DNA of 64,000 nt from Leptospira wolbachii serovar Codice str. CDC (GCF_000332515.2 NZ_AOGZ02000008.1:1-64000); one strand, 5' to 3'; positions 23,987 through 35,434 are shown, counted from the first letter of the stretch. Notes: generated by a model from the sequence alone, not told the origin. Made by a program: numbers and translations.

Positions 23987-26089
23987 ATGGATCCCATCCA
24001 AAAAAACCGGTTTCGTATTGAGGAACAATCCTCACAGCCAAGTTATTACCAGGAAGATCCATACTTACGGAACCTGGGTCGAGAAAAAGAAACAACTTAC
24101 GAATCAGAGACTACGGCCCGCCGTCCTGTCCTATCTTTTCTTTTCTGGAGTTTTCTTGTTTTCCTCGTCCTTGGATTTTTAACCGCCGGTTACTGGTGGT
24201 ATCTGGAGAAAAAAAAGAATCCAGAAGAGATCGCAAAAGCATTAAGCAACCATCCTCGTGATAAAAAAGCTCTCGACCTTCTTGCCGATAAACCCTATCT
24301 TCCTGATGATTCTGTAAATCCAAAGCTCGCTGCTTGCCTCAATGCCTACCACAACCGGTATATGAACCGAGTGGGAACGGTTTGTGAAGAATTTTTAAAT
24401 TCTCCGGGAAGTGACGAAGACAAATCCATCGCACTTACCGTGCTTGGTGTGATGTATGATGAAGCCGGTCGTTATGTGAATTCCATAGAGCGATTGGAAA
24501 AAGCCATCCAATACGATTCCAAAAACTATTTTGCTTATTATAATTTATCTCTCGCTTTCAAACATGCCGGAAAGTTTGAAGAAGCAAGGCGTGCGGCCCA
24601 GAGAGCCAAAGAGATTGCTCCGAATGACTACCGGGTTTCGCTTTTGCAAGGGAATTTGTTCCAAGAGATTGGAGATCCGGCAAGCGCCATTGAAGCCTAT
24701 AAAGAAGGACAGTCTCTGGCGCCTAGTGATGTGACACTCACATATAACTTAGCGATTAGTTATTTAAAACAAGGAAATATGGCCGAGGCCATTGCTGAGT
24801 TCCAAAAGGTGGTGCAGACAGCTCCCAATTCCCAAACGGCCGTTTTGTCCTATGGCCACCTTGGAACCATCTTTTACCAACGAGAAGACTATGATAGGGC
24901 CGAGTATTATTTCCGAGAAGTGATTCGCCTAAAAACAAACGATGCTAAGTCCTACTATAACTTAGGTTTGGTGTATTTAAAGAAAAAAGTGCCGGAAGAA
25001 GCAGCTAAATACTTCCAAAAAGCCCTCGATTCCAATGCCAATGAACCGGAAGTCTATCGTTATATTGCGGATGCCTTTCTTTCTATGGGCCAAACCAATA
25101 TGGCCATCACTGCCTTACAAAAAGCTTTGTTATTAAAACCAAGTGATGTGGATTCCCTTTTTGCTTTGTCGGAACTCTATTATAAAAAAGGGGAACTCGT
25201 GGAGGCAGAAAGTCTGTTTCGCCGGATCATCCGCCTAACACCGGGAGATACCTATTCAGAAACCGCTTATGTGAATCTGGGAATTATCCTCGATGAAATG
25301 GAAAGGTATTCGGAAAGTATCACCGCCTTCGAAGGAGCCCTTTCCTTAAATCCAAAAAACCAATCGGCTTATTACAATTTGGGTCTTGCTTATTTACATG
25401 CGGGAAAACCAACCATGGCGATTGAGTCTCTTCGAAAGTCGCAAGCTCTAGATCCGAACCATGCGCAGTCTAGGCTTGCCATTGCGGACTACTATTTGGA
25501 AAACCGATTTTATTCGGAAGCCATTGCCGAATACGAAGAGGCCATTGCTTGGAAACCAGAACTTTATGAAGCAAGACTGAAACTGGCAGATGTGTACATC
25601 CAAACCAAAAACTATCCGGCCGCCGAAAAGGTGTTAGTTTATGTTTTGGAAAATTCCAAAGATCCGAAAGAAATCAAACTCGCACATCGAAAACTGGCTC
25701 TGAGTTATGCCAGTAGCGGAAACTCAGGTCTTTCGAAAAGAGCCAAGGAAGAAGCATTTCGCGCTACCCATATAGATCCGGAAGATATGGAATCAAAACT
25801 CGTTCTCTCAAAGATCCTCATTGATTCGGGTTCCCTTGTGGACCGAGAAAAGGCCATCGAAGAGTTAACGGTGATTACTCGTTCTGATGTCACACCTTCT
25901 GTTTCTTCCAAAGCCCATAATTATTTGGGAGTTTGTTATTTCAAAAATGGGGAATTTAAAAAAGCCCTATCGAGTTTCCAAACGGCCATTGATCTAAACC
26001 CAAGCCTTACCGAAGCCTATGAAAACAAAAGGGCTGCCCGGGCGCAGTATGAGAAATCTCTCGAATCAAAGAAGAGAACTTATTTTTGA
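23987..26089 (+). CDS. Membrane-anchored TPR-repeat protein
   Basis: This 700-residue protein has a cytoplasmic head, one membrane span (about residues 41-70, LSFLFWSFLVFLVLGFLTAG) and then at least a dozen tetratricopeptide repeats to the C-terminus. Typical ones are YYNLSLAFKHAGKFEEARRA and YYNLGLVYLKKKVPEEAAKY. It probably scaffolds a periplasmic or envelope complex. The next gene starts at a TTG overlapping this stop codon. Confidence 0.85.
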   Translation: MDPIQKNRFRIEEQSSQPSYYQEDPYLRNLGREKETTYESETTARRPVLSFLFWSFLVFLVLGFLTAGYWWYLEKKKNPEEIAKALSNHPRDKKALDLLADKPYLPDDSVNPKLAACLNAYHNRYMNRVGTVCEEFLNSPGSDEDKSIALTVLGVMYDEAGRYVNSIERLEKAIQYDSKNYFAYYNLSLAFKHAGKFEEARRAAQRAKEIAPNDYRVSLLQGNLFQEIGDPASAIEAYKEGQSLAPSDVTLTYNLAISYLKQGNMAEAIAEFQKVVQTAPNSQTAVLSYGHLGTIFYQREDYDRAEYYFREVIRLKTNDAKSYYNLGLVYLKKKVPEEAAKYFQKALDSNANEPEVYRYIADAFLSMGQTNMAITALQKALLLKPSDVDSLFALSELYYKKGELVEAESLFRRIIRLTPGDTYSETAYVNLGIILDEMERYSESITAFEGALSLNPKNQSAYYNLGLAYLHAGKPTMAIESLRKSQALDPNHAQSRLAIADYYLENRFYSEAIAEYEEAIAWKPELYEARLKLADVYIQTKNYPAAEKVLVYVLENSKDPKEIKLAHRKLALSYASSGNSGLSKRAKEEAFRATHIDPEDMESKLVLSKILIDSGSLVDREKAIEELTVITRSDVTPSVSSKAHNYLGVCYFKNGEFKKALSSFQTAIDLNPSLTEAYENKRAARAQYEKSLESKKRTYF

Positions 26090-26889
26090 GTTTATTCCAA
26101 TTTTTGCCCCATAAAAAATTTTCCGATTTTTATGAAGAATGTAGGCTTACGGGCGTTCTTCGGTATCTTCCTGCCAAAGTCCGCGAATATGGGGACAGTT
26201 ACTTTATGGAAGAATACAGCAACCAATACAAAAAGTCCTATTACGAGGATGAACCAAACCTTCGTTCCATGGCAAAACGTAGACTTTCTGTTTTGGAGAA
26301 AGTAGGAGCCAAACCAGAAGGGTCTTCCCTTTTAGAAATTGGTTCTGCGGCTGGATTTTTTTTGGATGAAGCAAGGAATGCCGGTTATATGACCAAGGGC
26401 CTTGAGCTTTCTCCCAAGGAAGTGGAATATGCCCAGTCTGTGCTTTCCCTTGCTGTAGACCAGAAATCGGTTCTCGCCATCGATGGTAACGAATGGAAAG
26501 AAACTTTCGATGTAGTGGCCGCTTTTTTTGTGATCGAACATATCGAAGAAATTGATGGGATCTGGGAGAGAATCCAGGCTTGGACGAAACCCGGTGGGTT
26601 TCTCTATTTGGCAGTTCCTTCCAGTTTTGGGCCGAGTTTCCAAACGAATCCGAATGCTTGGTTTGCCACCCATCCTTCTGACCACTTTTTTGACTACTCT
26701 GTCCACTCTTTGAAAAAACTCTTGTCAATCCTCGGCTTCGAGGTGAACTATGTTAGACCAATGTCGTATCACTCCTACCGGGACTTAAGTCCTCGTGGCA
26801 AACTCCCCGAATGGCTGTATCGACTGTATGCAAACTCATTTGCTTATGGTGATACCATCGAACTAACCGCCAGAAAATTAAAACACTGA
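26086..26889 (+). CDS. Class I SAM-dependent methyltransferase
   Basis: This 267-residue protein has motif I LLEIGSAAGFFLDEA (about 86-100), the acidic GLELSPKEVEYAQS, and FDVVAAFFVIEHIEE with PGGFLYLAVPS. This is the methyltransferase 11/12 type that acts on small molecules or glycans. The N-terminal 70 residues (DFYEECRLTGVLRY) are not typical. It uses a TTG start overlapping the previous stop. The substrate is unknown. Confidence 0.85.
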   Translation: MSLFQFLPHKKFSDFYEECRLTGVLRYLPAKVREYGDSYFMEEYSNQYKKSYYEDEPNLRSMAKRRLSVLEKVGAKPEGSSLLEIGSAAGFFLDEARNAGYMTKGLELSPKEVEYAQSVLSLAVDQKSVLAIDGNEWKETFDVVAAFFVIEHIEEIDGIWERIQAWTKPGGFLYLAVPSSFGPSFQTNPNAWFATHPSDHFFDYSVHSLKKLLSILGFEVNYVRPMSYHSYRDLSPRGKLPEWLYRLYANSFAYGDTIELTARKLKH

Positions 26890-26897
26890 AATCCATT

Positions 26898-28508
26898 ATG
26901 AAATTTAACGAATTACCCTTTCATGAGTCTCTAACAAAAGCCCTAGAAAAAATCGGCTACACAGAACTCACACCCATCCAAGCCAAGTCCATTCCATTCG
27001 CAATGGAAGGAAACGACCTCACTGGCCTTGCACAAACCGGAACTGGAAAGACTATGGCTTTCTTACTTCCTACACTCCACAGACTTTTGTCGGCAGAAGA
27101 GGAAGAGGCATTACCTTATGCACTTGTCCTTGCCCCCACAAGAGAGCTGACCATACAAATCGCAGAAGAAGCCAAAAAACTTTTGGAATTCACCGACTTC
27201 GGTGTAGCAACCATTATTGGTGGAACCGATTACAAGTCCCAAGAACAAGCACTCGGCAACAAAGCCTGTATCATTGTCGCAACACCGGGAAGGCTCATTG
27301 ACTTTGTTAAAAATCATGGCCTCTCTTTAGAGAATGTTAAAGTGGTGATTTTAGATGAAGCGGACAGAATGTTCGATATGGGATTTGTCCAAGATCTCAA
27401 ATACATCTTCCACAAATGTAAAAACAGAAAACAATCTCTCCTTTTTAGTGCCACTCTTAGTTATGAAGTGGTTCGTCTTGCGAGTAAGTATTTGAATGAT
27501 CCGATTGAAGTACATATCAATCCGGAAAAAGTCATTACAGAACGGATTGACCAGTCTCTACTTCATTTGGGTAGAGAAGAAAAACTTCCTTATCTTGTAA
27601 ACTCGCTCTTACACAATGAAATCGAAGGGCTTGGAATCATTTTTACGAATTACAAAATGAACATCCCAAAGATTGTTTCTGCCCTTCGCCGGTTTGGGAT
27701 CACAGCGACTGGACTTTCTTCCGAACTAGATCAAAAAAAACGAATCAGACTCCTCAGAGATTTCAAAGCTGGAAAGTACAAATACTTAATAGCGACCGAT
27801 GTGGCATCCCGCGGGATCGACATTGAAAACATTGATGTAGTCTATAACTATGACCTCCCACAAGATGCAGAAAATTATGTGCACCGGATTGGAAGGACAG
27901 CTCGTGCGGGAAGGAAAGGCCAATCCATTGGTTTTTGTTCCGAAACCGATTATACGGAATTGGAACGAATTGAGAAATACTTGAATTCAAAAATTCCTAC
28001 AGCGGAGATTCGCGAAGAGTATTTAGAATTTCCTAAGGGTGAGTTCACTCCTGCCTTTCCGGAAGAGACCATTCCTGGTGAGAAAAAATACCAAGAACGC
28101 GAAAGTCGAGGAGACCGTGGAGGTCGAGGCCAGAAACCGACACGTGGTGGAGACCACAGAGGGGATCGCGGCGATCGTTCTGGTGGAGACCGAGGTCGCG
28201 GCAAGGGGAAAGGGGACAAACACCACCCACCAGCTAAGATGGCCCATCCTCATGGACACCCGAATCATCCAGGCAGTGGGGACGATCACAAACACCCAGC
28301 CAAAATGACCCACCATGAAATGAAACATGGACACCATCCCAAAGAGGGAAAAGGAAAACAACCGCATAAGAAGAACCAGTCAGGACACAAGAACCAAAAG
28401 AATAATGATCCAAGACGAAATCTCTTCGACATCAATGAAGTCAAAAAATCTAAAAAACAGAAACAATCGATTTGGCAGCGAATTCTTTCTATCTTCAAAA
28501 AAGATTAG
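26898..28508 (+). CDS. DEAD-box RNA helicase with long basic His/Gly tail
   Basis: This 536-residue protein has all DEAD-box motifs: Q motif, AQTGTGKT (residues 45-52), PTRELTIQIAE, LDEADRM, FSATL and RIGRTARAGRKG. It unwinds RNA in ribosome assembly or decay. The helicase core ends near residue 390. The following 130 residues are rich in Arg, Gly, Lys and His (RGDRGGRG, HPHGHPNHPG, KMTHHEMKHGHH), an RNA-binding tail unlike the shorter RGG ends of most homologues. The amidase gene overlaps its 3' end by 37 nt. Confidence 0.93.
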   Translation: MKFNELPFHESLTKALEKIGYTELTPIQAKSIPFAMEGNDLTGLAQTGTGKTMAFLLPTLHRLLSAEEEEALPYALVLAPTRELTIQIAEEAKKLLEFTDFGVATIIGGTDYKSQEQALGNKACIIVATPGRLIDFVKNHGLSLENVKVVILDEADRMFDMGFVQDLKYIFHKCKNRKQSLLFSATLSYEVVRLASKYLNDPIEVHINPEKVITERIDQSLLHLGREEKLPYLVNSLLHNEIEGLGIIFTNYKMNIPKIVSALRRFGITATGLSSELDQKKRIRLLRDFKAGKYKYLIATDVASRGIDIENIDVVYNYDLPQDAENYVHRIGRTARAGRKGQSIGFCSETDYTELERIEKYLNSKIPTAEIREEYLEFPKGEFTPAFPEETIPGEKKYQERESRGDRGGRGQKPTRGGDHRGDRGDRSGGDRGRGKGKGDKHHPPAKMAHPHGHPNHPGSGDDHKHPAKMTHHEMKHGHHPKEGKGKQPHKKNQSGHKNQKNNDPRRNLFDINEVKKSKKQKQSIWQRILSIFKKD

Positions 28509-29584
28509 TTCTCTTTTGTTTTTGTTTTTTCCCTAGTTTCCTGATTGCGGAAGTCGCCAAACTTCCGCTTTACGGAAAGGGAAACTACCTGGCATTTTCC
28601 GATTTAAAATCGATCATGCCCGAACTTTCCACCAAATTAAAAAAGTTCACAAGAGTAGGGTCTGTATTCACCCCGCAAGGGAATATCCAGTTTCGCCTAG
28701 GGTCCAGTTTCTACACTCTGGATGGTAAAATTTACAAAATCCCCAAGGCCATTTTGAAAAAGGAGGAGGATGTATATCTTCCTCTGGATCTTGTGGAAGC
28801 TATTTTACTCAATCTCATTTCCTATGATGTACGTTACGAGTTTAAAGACACCGAACTATGGGTTCTTATCCCAAAAGACCCTGTCCCCAAACGAAATATC
28901 AATGTGAAAGCCATTGTGATCGATGCAGGGCATGGGGGGAAGGATCCGGGTACTTCTGACCCTACCGGTGCCTTTGAAAAGGATGTGAGCCTCGGTGTGG
29001 CTCGTTATACCTATTTGTATCTTCGTAAATACTATCCTGAGATCCGAGTCCAGATGATTCGTAAAAACGATAGTTTTGTGGAGTTAGAAGACCGATCCAA
29101 ACTGGCAAACAAAGTTTTGAATGATACAAGGGATGTGATTTTCCTCAGTTTCCATTGTAATGCCTCGCTTTCTGACAAGGCTGCCGGTTTTGAAGTGTAT
29201 TATCTTTCCCAAAGTCCAAGTACGGAAGCCGCCCGAGAAACGGCACTTTTGGAAAACCGATATGTGGGAAAACACAAGAACCCGGTTGTCTCCCAGATCC
29301 AATCCCAGATGTTGTCCAGTGTCACCCAAAGGCGGTCTCGGAAGTTGGCAACGGCTGTGGCCGAAGAGTATGAAAAGGCTTTGAGTCCCGACATTCCTTC
29401 GCGGGGTGTGAAAAAGGCCGATTTTTCCGTCTTGCGAGGAAGCCTTATGCCTGCGGTACTTGTGGAAATGGGGTATCTAACAAACCCAGAGGAAAGTAAA
29501 CGACTGCGGGATAAAAACTACCAAAAGAAAATTGCACGCAGTGTCATCAAAGGAATTCATGAATACGCATCTTCAAAAGATTAA
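28472..29584 (+). CDS. N-acetylmuramoyl-L-alanine amidase (Amidase_3)
   Basis: This 370-residue exported enzyme cleaves the bond between muramic acid and the peptide in peptidoglycan. A signal peptide (about 11-26) precedes an N-terminal AMIN-like region and a catalytic domain with IVIDAGHGGKDPGT, FEKDVSLGVARY, FLSFHCNAS and LVEMGYLTNPEE, which holds the zinc and catalytic residues. The only usable start is the TTG at 28472, inside the end of the helicase gene. Confidence 0.9.
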   Translation: MAANSFYLQKRLVLFCFCFFPSFLIAEVAKLPLYGKGNYLAFSDLKSIMPELSTKLKKFTRVGSVFTPQGNIQFRLGSSFYTLDGKIYKIPKAILKKEEDVYLPLDLVEAILLNLISYDVRYEFKDTELWVLIPKDPVPKRNINVKAIVIDAGHGGKDPGTSDPTGAFEKDVSLGVARYTYLYLRKYYPEIRVQMIRKNDSFVELEDRSKLANKVLNDTRDVIFLSFHCNASLSDKAAGFEVYYLSQSPSTEAARETALLENRYVGKHKNPVVSQIQSQMLSSVTQRRSRKLATAVAEEYEKALSPDIPSRGVKKADFSVLRGSLMPAVLVEMGYLTNPEESKRLRDKNYQKKIARSVIKGIHEYASSKD

Positions 29585-30389
29585 AGAATATCTTCGTTCT
29601 CTCAGCAAACTTTTAAAAGTCTTAATCATCCGATTTTACAAAATCGGAACGGGAGAAACCAAACTCACACGCGACTTTATATTTTTGTTTGCGTCTTGGT
29701 TTTCCTTACTTATCTTCTTTAGTTTTTTTATTTTGGCTGAACAAAATCCCTTTCGCCTACTGGTTCCCTTCCAACTTTATTCTTATCCTTCTCTCGACCA
29801 TAGAGAACCAGTGGTGATTTATATTTCTAATGGAGAAGGGGAACAAATCCCCATCCACAGAAAGGTTTTGAAACAGGAAGAAACAGGTGCCTTTATTTAC
29901 CAACTAGTAGGTGAAGTGGGTTCTCCACCTTACTTTGATTCTGTGGAAGCCTTGGCAAAAGATGGGAAATTGTTTTCTCCTAAAAAACTTTTGGACATTC
30001 GTTTTGCTTTGAAACAAACCTGGTTTCTCGAAAAAGGAAATAAACTCGTGATCGATTGGAATGTGGCCATCTTACAAGATGTCATGGAAAAATATAGGCT
30101 GCCTCGCACAAAATCCGATGAAGCGGATGCAGATGCCGAAGAAGAAAATCCGAATGCTCCGGTGGATACCATCACATATTATACGGGTGGAACAGAAACG
30201 GGACCGAAAGAACCGGAGGAAGTATTAAACAAACGTAGGATCCAAGCAATGGAGTCCACAATACGTGCGTTAAATGCAAGTTTATTTGAAAACTTTAAAG
30301 ACCTAAAAACAATTGAACATAAATTTTCCGGGGAAGCAAAAGCTACTTACCACTGGGAAACTCTCTCCGCCCTCGCAAACCGCCCCTAA
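29559..30389 (+). CDS. Membrane-anchored protein, possibly GerMN-like
   Basis: This 276-residue protein has one membrane span (about 41-60, FLFASWFSLLIFFSFFILAE). A periplasmic domain contains VVIYISNGEGEQIPIHRKV and a strand-rich part that recalls the GerMN/sporulation-type fold. It ends in an acidic low-complexity stretch (ADADAEEENPNAP) and a helical tail. I chose the ATG at 29559, which overlaps the amidase by 26 nt. The coupling suggests a joint role in cell wall metabolism. Confidence 0.65.
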   Translation: MNTHLQKIKEYLRSLSKLLKVLIIRFYKIGTGETKLTRDFIFLFASWFSLLIFFSFFILAEQNPFRLLVPFQLYSYPSLDHREPVVIYISNGEGEQIPIHRKVLKQEETGAFIYQLVGEVGSPPYFDSVEALAKDGKLFSPKKLLDIRFALKQTWFLEKGNKLVIDWNVAILQDVMEKYRLPRTKSDEADADAEEENPNAPVDTITYYTGGTETGPKEPEEVLNKRRIQAMESTIRALNASLFENFKDLKTIEHKFSGEAKATYHWETLSALANRP

Positions 30390-31564
<1,175 letters not shown>

Positions 31565-31661
31565 TCAAAGTTAACGAAGTGAGTGGTTAGTGTAACTGAA
31601 GAGTTGTAATTAGATAATCAGCCGGCTTTCCCCTGCCAGGTGGCAAAATGAAAGCTCATCC

Positions 31662-31690
31662 TTGACACCGGACAGGGATTGTCCGGCTAA
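31662..31690 (+). promoter_or_regulatory. Inverted repeat with TTGACA between the two flagellin genes
   Basis: TTGACA at 31662-31667 is followed directly by a 7-bp inverted repeat, CCGGACA/TGTCCGG (31668-31686), so the repeat lies where a -35/-10 spacer would be. The -10 box is poor (GGCTAA). This could be an operator or an RNA hairpin. A second possible stem, GCTTTC/GAAAGC, precedes it. Confidence 0.35.
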
Positions 31691-31738
31691 GAACGAAACA
31701 TATACCGTTCTTGGTTATACACAAAGGAGTGTAGGCCA

Positions 31739-32587
31739 ATGATTATCAATCACAACATGAGTGCGATTCAATCACATCGTGCTCTCAAGTTTACACAATG
31801 GGATGTAGATAAGACCATGAGGAACCTCTCCACTGGGCAAAGGATTAACCTTGCCGGTGATGATGCTTCTGGTCTTGCTGTTTCGGAAAAACTACGAACA
31901 CAAATTCGTGGTTTACGTCAGGCCGAAAGGAATACGGAAGATGGACTGAGTTTCATCCAGACTGCAGAGGGTTTCCTCGACCAGTCGGCGGAAATCATCC
32001 AACGAATCCGGACCCTTGCGATCCAGACATCGAACGGAATCTACACACCTGAGGACAGGCAGCTCGTGCAGGTAGAAGTATCTGCGCTGGTGGATGAGAT
32101 CGATCGAATTGCTTCGCAAGCAGAGTTCAATAAAATGAAACTGTTTGAAGGAGACTTCGCTCGAAAGTCAACTAAGGCATCGATGTGGTTTCACATGGGA
32201 GCAAACGCCAGGCAAAGAGAGCGTTTCTACATTGGAACTATGACTTCGAAAGCTTTAAAGATGTCAGAAGGGGCAGTGAAAATTGCTCTCTCTACACCTG
32301 GAAAAGCAGATGAAGCGATTGCTAAAGCGGACTTCGCCTTGAACAAGATCATGAAGCAGAGAGCAGATATGGGAGCTTATCAAAATAGGCTCGAAAGTAC
32401 TGCAAAAGGCCTCATGGGTGCATACGAAAATATGCAAGCATCCGAATCAAGGATTAGGGACGCAGATATGGCAGAAGAGATGGTAGCGCTCACGACGAAA
32501 CAAATTCTCGTGCAAAGCGGTACGGCAATGTTAGCGCAAGCCAGTCTTCGGCCAAATTCTGTATTACGACTTTTGAATAACACTTAA
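31739..32587 (+). CDS. flaB: Flagellin FlaB (second copy)
   Basis: This 282-residue flagellin has the same domains as the first copy: [44 protein letters not shown]. It differs mainly in the region about 150-215. AAGGAGTG precedes the ATG. The two flagellins are separated by 174 nt, enough for a separate promoter. A strong terminator follows. Confidence 0.96.
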   Translation: MIINHNMSAIQSHRALKFTQWDVDKTMRNLSTGQRINLAGDDASGLAVSEKLRTQIRGLRQAERNTEDGLSFIQTAEGFLDQSAEIIQRIRTLAIQTSNGIYTPEDRQLVQVEVSALVDEIDRIASQAEFNKMKLFEGDFARKSTKASMWFHMGANARQRERFYIGTMTSKALKMSEGAVKIALSTPGKADEAIAKADFALNKIMKQRADMGAYQNRLESTAKGLMGAYENMQASESRIRDADMAEEMVALTTKQILVQSGTAMLAQASLRPNSVLRLLNNT

Positions 32588-32622
32588 GTTGTAGTAAGGC
32601 AAGAGTTGCCTTAAAGACGGTT

Positions 32623-32660
32623 GCCTCTTCTCGAAGGATACTTCGGGGAGGGGCTTTTTT
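32623..32660 (+). terminator. Rho-independent terminator after the flagellins
   Basis: GCCTCTTCTCGAAG (32623-32636) pairs, with several G-T pairs, with CTTCGGGGAGGGGC (32641-32654), and TTTTTT follows immediately. Confidence 0.9.
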
Positions 32661-32786
32661 GTTGATTCATTGGAATGATTCTTATTTTCTCATTCCCAGA
32701 TAAACCATTCCTTAATATAACAAGAATTACTTGACGAAAGATAAGCCCTAATTTGGATGTTAACTATGTCAAAAAATGAAGGTTAT

Positions 32787-33650
32787 ATGAGAAAAGTTTT
32801 ATTTTTAGTAATGATATTCGCTTCCATCAGTTGTTCCAATGTCTACTCCCCGATGGGAGTTAAAGGAAAGGATGCAAAAAAACAAATTAGGGATTTGAAT
32901 AGTAACTTAGGATTGTTGTCGTTACCACTTCTTCTTTCCTCGGCAAGTTCGACTAGTTCCTCTAGCTCCAACACAAATTTTATATGCCCAACAGAAACTA
33001 ATGCAACTTTAGGTTCTGCGAATGATTCTACCGCAGCAAATTTTACTCTGCCTGCCGCGAACAATTATGTTGATTTAGATGCCAAGGCCGGTGGTACATT
33101 ATATTTTAGGTCCAATGTTTCTGCATCCAGTACGGCTTACATAGTTAAAGTGCTACAGACAGCGAATACAAGTTCTACAGCATCTTGTACTTATACATCA
33201 AGTGCCGGTGCTTGTGCTGGCGCAATTGCTGCGGGTTTGGCTTTAACAACAGCGACAACTACAATCGCTCCTTCAAATTGTCTAGCTGTCCGTTGTACTA
33301 CGGCAGCATATATCAGAATCCAACCATCTATTACTGCAACTAGTACTTCTTCTTCTAGTGCGAATTCCTTTCTGTCTTTAGCACTAGCACCTGAAATCTT
33401 AAAGTCAGTTTCTGGTATTGAAGATGATAAATATTATACAAAGGAATCTTTAGAGAAGTGTAAAGAAGGTTTAACCAATATTTCCGTACTCCAATCAGCT
33501 ACGTTAAGTGCTTCTTTTGGTAATGTGAGAGAGGTAACATTTTGTAATAAACCTTTATCTATTATATCCTCAGGCATTGATGGTAATGGAATTGCTGCCC
33601 TACAAGGAAATGAATGTAAATTAGAAGAAGTGAATTTGTTAGGATTTTAA
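32787..33650 (+). CDS. Serine/threonine/alanine-rich lipoprotein
   Basis: This 287-residue protein has a signal peptide ending in lipobox FASISCSN (about Cys14). I chose the ATG at 32787 because a GAAGG precedes it and the signal peptide starts there; two earlier ATGs add a non-hydrophobic head. The mature part is rich in Ser, Thr and Ala with Cys residues in pairs (SCTYTSSAGAC, NCLAVRC). It has no known domain. It is likely a surface or periplasmic lipoprotein peculiar to the genus. Confidence 0.75.
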   Translation: MRKVLFLVMIFASISCSNVYSPMGVKGKDAKKQIRDLNSNLGLLSLPLLLSSASSTSSSSSNTNFICPTETNATLGSANDSTAANFTLPAANNYVDLDAKAGGTLYFRSNVSASSTAYIVKVLQTANTSSTASCTYTSSAGACAGAIAAGLALTTATTTIAPSNCLAVRCTTAAYIRIQPSITATSTSSSSANSFLSLALAPEILKSVSGIEDDKYYTKESLEKCKEGLTNISVLQSATLSASFGNVREVTFCNKPLSIISSGIDGNGIAALQGNECKLEEVNLLGF

Positions 33651-33678
33651 ACTAGATAAATTCGATAACAAAGCAAAA

Positions 33679-33706
33679 GTATCTTCGTTGGGATATACGA
33701 AGATAC
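33679..33706 (+). terminator. Hairpin after the lipoprotein gene
   Basis: GTATCTTCG (33679-33687) pairs perfectly with CGAAGATAC (33698-33706) over a 10-nt loop. No T tract follows, so termination is uncertain. The rest of the 33651-33911 gap shows nothing further. Confidence 0.4.
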
Positions 33707-33911
33707 GTAATATAGTTCTATAAAATTTGATACGTAAGCGCCCCTGGTACTGCTTAAGTTTGTTTCAGCCAAAGTAACATTGAAACGATCAATACACCAA
33801 TTTTAGAAGTATTGTAAGGGTAAACAACTTCACTATTTGAATTCGTACTAATCCAAACCGAGAAAAAAGGTTGAATCCACTTCGTTTGAAGAGGGATACT
33901 TACCAATTACA

Positions 33912-35204
33912 ATGAAATGGATATACATCTTTCTCGGAGATCCTAAAAAACACTCCCTCGAACACCGACTGTTTAATACAGTTTCGCTCGTGAATGGACT
34001 CCTCAATTTGCTTGGGGTGTTTGGAGTTCTCTATTTAGAAAACTATGTGATTCTCATCGCACTTAACGTGGGCTCAGGCCTTCTTATGCTTGCAATGTAT
34101 TATTTAAGCCGAGTGAAGAGTATCTATTTTTCTTTGTATTGGCCATTCAATTTAACCATTCTTTTTTATCTTTCTTCTATGTGGTTTTTTAACGGTGGGT
34201 CTCTTGGAGGAAATCATTATTATTTGATCCCGGCCCTTGTCATTGCCCTCATCCTGATTCGAAACCACAATGTCTTTATTGTTTATTCCATTTATATTCT
34301 AGTAGCAGCTTCATTGTATACGGCTGAATTTTATCACAGAGATTGGGTGACCACTTATGAAACAGATTTGGATCGTTATTTGGATGCCGGTGGCAATTAT
34401 TTATTTGTCCAAATTCTTACCGGAATTTTGATTTTTATTTTGAGTCGGAATTTGAATGTGGAACGAAAAAAATCGGAGTCCTTACTTTTAAATATTTTAC
34501 CAGAATCCATTGCCGATGAATTAAAAAAAGAAGCTCGTGTCATACCCAAACGATATGAATCTGCATCAGTTCTTTTTTGCGATATGGCTGGGTTTACAAA
34601 AATTGCAGAGAAGATGAATGCTGAAGAACTTGTCGGCGAATTGGATACAATCTTCCGTGAGTTTGATCGTTTGTGCAAAGCATACAAATTGGAAAAAATT
34701 AAAACCATTGGAGATGCCTATATGGCTGTGGGTGGAATTCCTGATGAAAATCGGACCAATCCCGTTGATTCCGTGTTATGTGGACTTGCTTTCCAATCTT
34801 ATATGGCAGAACAAAAGGAAATCCATGCACTGCGCGGAAGGGATTTTTGGGAGATTCGTCTAGGAATTCACATGGGTCCACTAGTGGCTGGTGTGGTGGG
34901 AACAGATAAATTTGCTTATGATGTTTGGGGAGACACGGTAAACACAGCAAGCCGACTAGAGAGTTCTGGTGTGACTGGCGAGGTGAATATCTCATCCCAA
35001 GTATACGAAGAGGTAAAATCATATTTCGAATGTGAACCGCGTGGATTGGTGTCTATCAAAAACAAAGCGGACATTGAAATGTACTTAGTAAAAGGTTTTT
35101 TGCCTGAGTATGCAGACATCCTAAGTTCCAAACAACCCAATGCTCTTTTTAAACGCCTTTATGAATCAGGAGCTCTTTTTGCAAGTAGTGATGAGATAGA
35201 ATGA
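33912..35204 (+). CDS. Membrane-bound class III adenylate cyclase
   Basis: This 430-residue protein has six predicted membrane spans (about 20-180), a short linker, and a class III cyclase domain (about 215-400). The metal-binding Asp224 (LFCDMAGFTK) and Asp268 (KIKTIGDAYM) are present, as are the transition-state pair Asn344 and Arg348 (VNTASRLES). The Lys and Asp that select ATP in adenylate cyclases (Lys264 and the Asp of YDVWG) are also present. It therefore probably makes cAMP in response to a membrane signal. The next gene starts 4 nt before its stop. Confidence 0.9.
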   Translation: MKWIYIFLGDPKKHSLEHRLFNTVSLVNGLLNLLGVFGVLYLENYVILIALNVGSGLLMLAMYYLSRVKSIYFSLYWPFNLTILFYLSSMWFFNGGSLGGNHYYLIPALVIALILIRNHNVFIVYSIYILVAASLYTAEFYHRDWVTTYETDLDRYLDAGGNYLFVQILTGILIFILSRNLNVERKKSESLLLNILPESIADELKKEARVIPKRYESASVLFCDMAGFTKIAEKMNAEELVGELDTIFREFDRLCKAYKLEKIKTIGDAYMAVGGIPDENRTNPVDSVLCGLAFQSYMAEQKEIHALRGRDFWEIRLGIHMGPLVAGVVGTDKFAYDVWGDTVNTASRLESSGVTGEVNISSQVYEEVKSYFECEPRGLVSIKNKADIEMYLVKGFLPEYADILSSKQPNALFKRLYESGALFASSDEIE

Positions 35205-35434
35205 ACATAAAGGTGAGAAAAGGGATTCCAATTTGTTTTTTGCCTCTTTTCTTTTTTCCATTTTTGTTTTGTGTTAACCAGTCGGTAGAAGGTGAGGAAC
35301 CGATTCGAAGTTTTACCTTACAATCAGAACAAACCGAAATTCATTTTTTATCCAATGAATGTAAAAACAAAAAAAACTTCTGGTTTTCATTCATGGATCC
35401 CCCGGTTCTTCTTCGGACTTTTTGTCCTACCTAA
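35201..35434 (+). pseudogene. Alpha/beta hydrolase, 5' part before a frameshift
   Basis: This 77-codon frame gives a hydrophobic signal region with a Cys near 25 (FLFCVNQ, possible lipoprotein) and a strand TEIHFLSNECKNKK. It then shifts out of frame at a run of eight A (35369-35376). The downstream frame directly continues with LLVFIHGSPGSSSDF, the oxyanion-hole HGxPG motif, so one gene of about 283 codons has been split by a single base. Confidence 0.75.
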
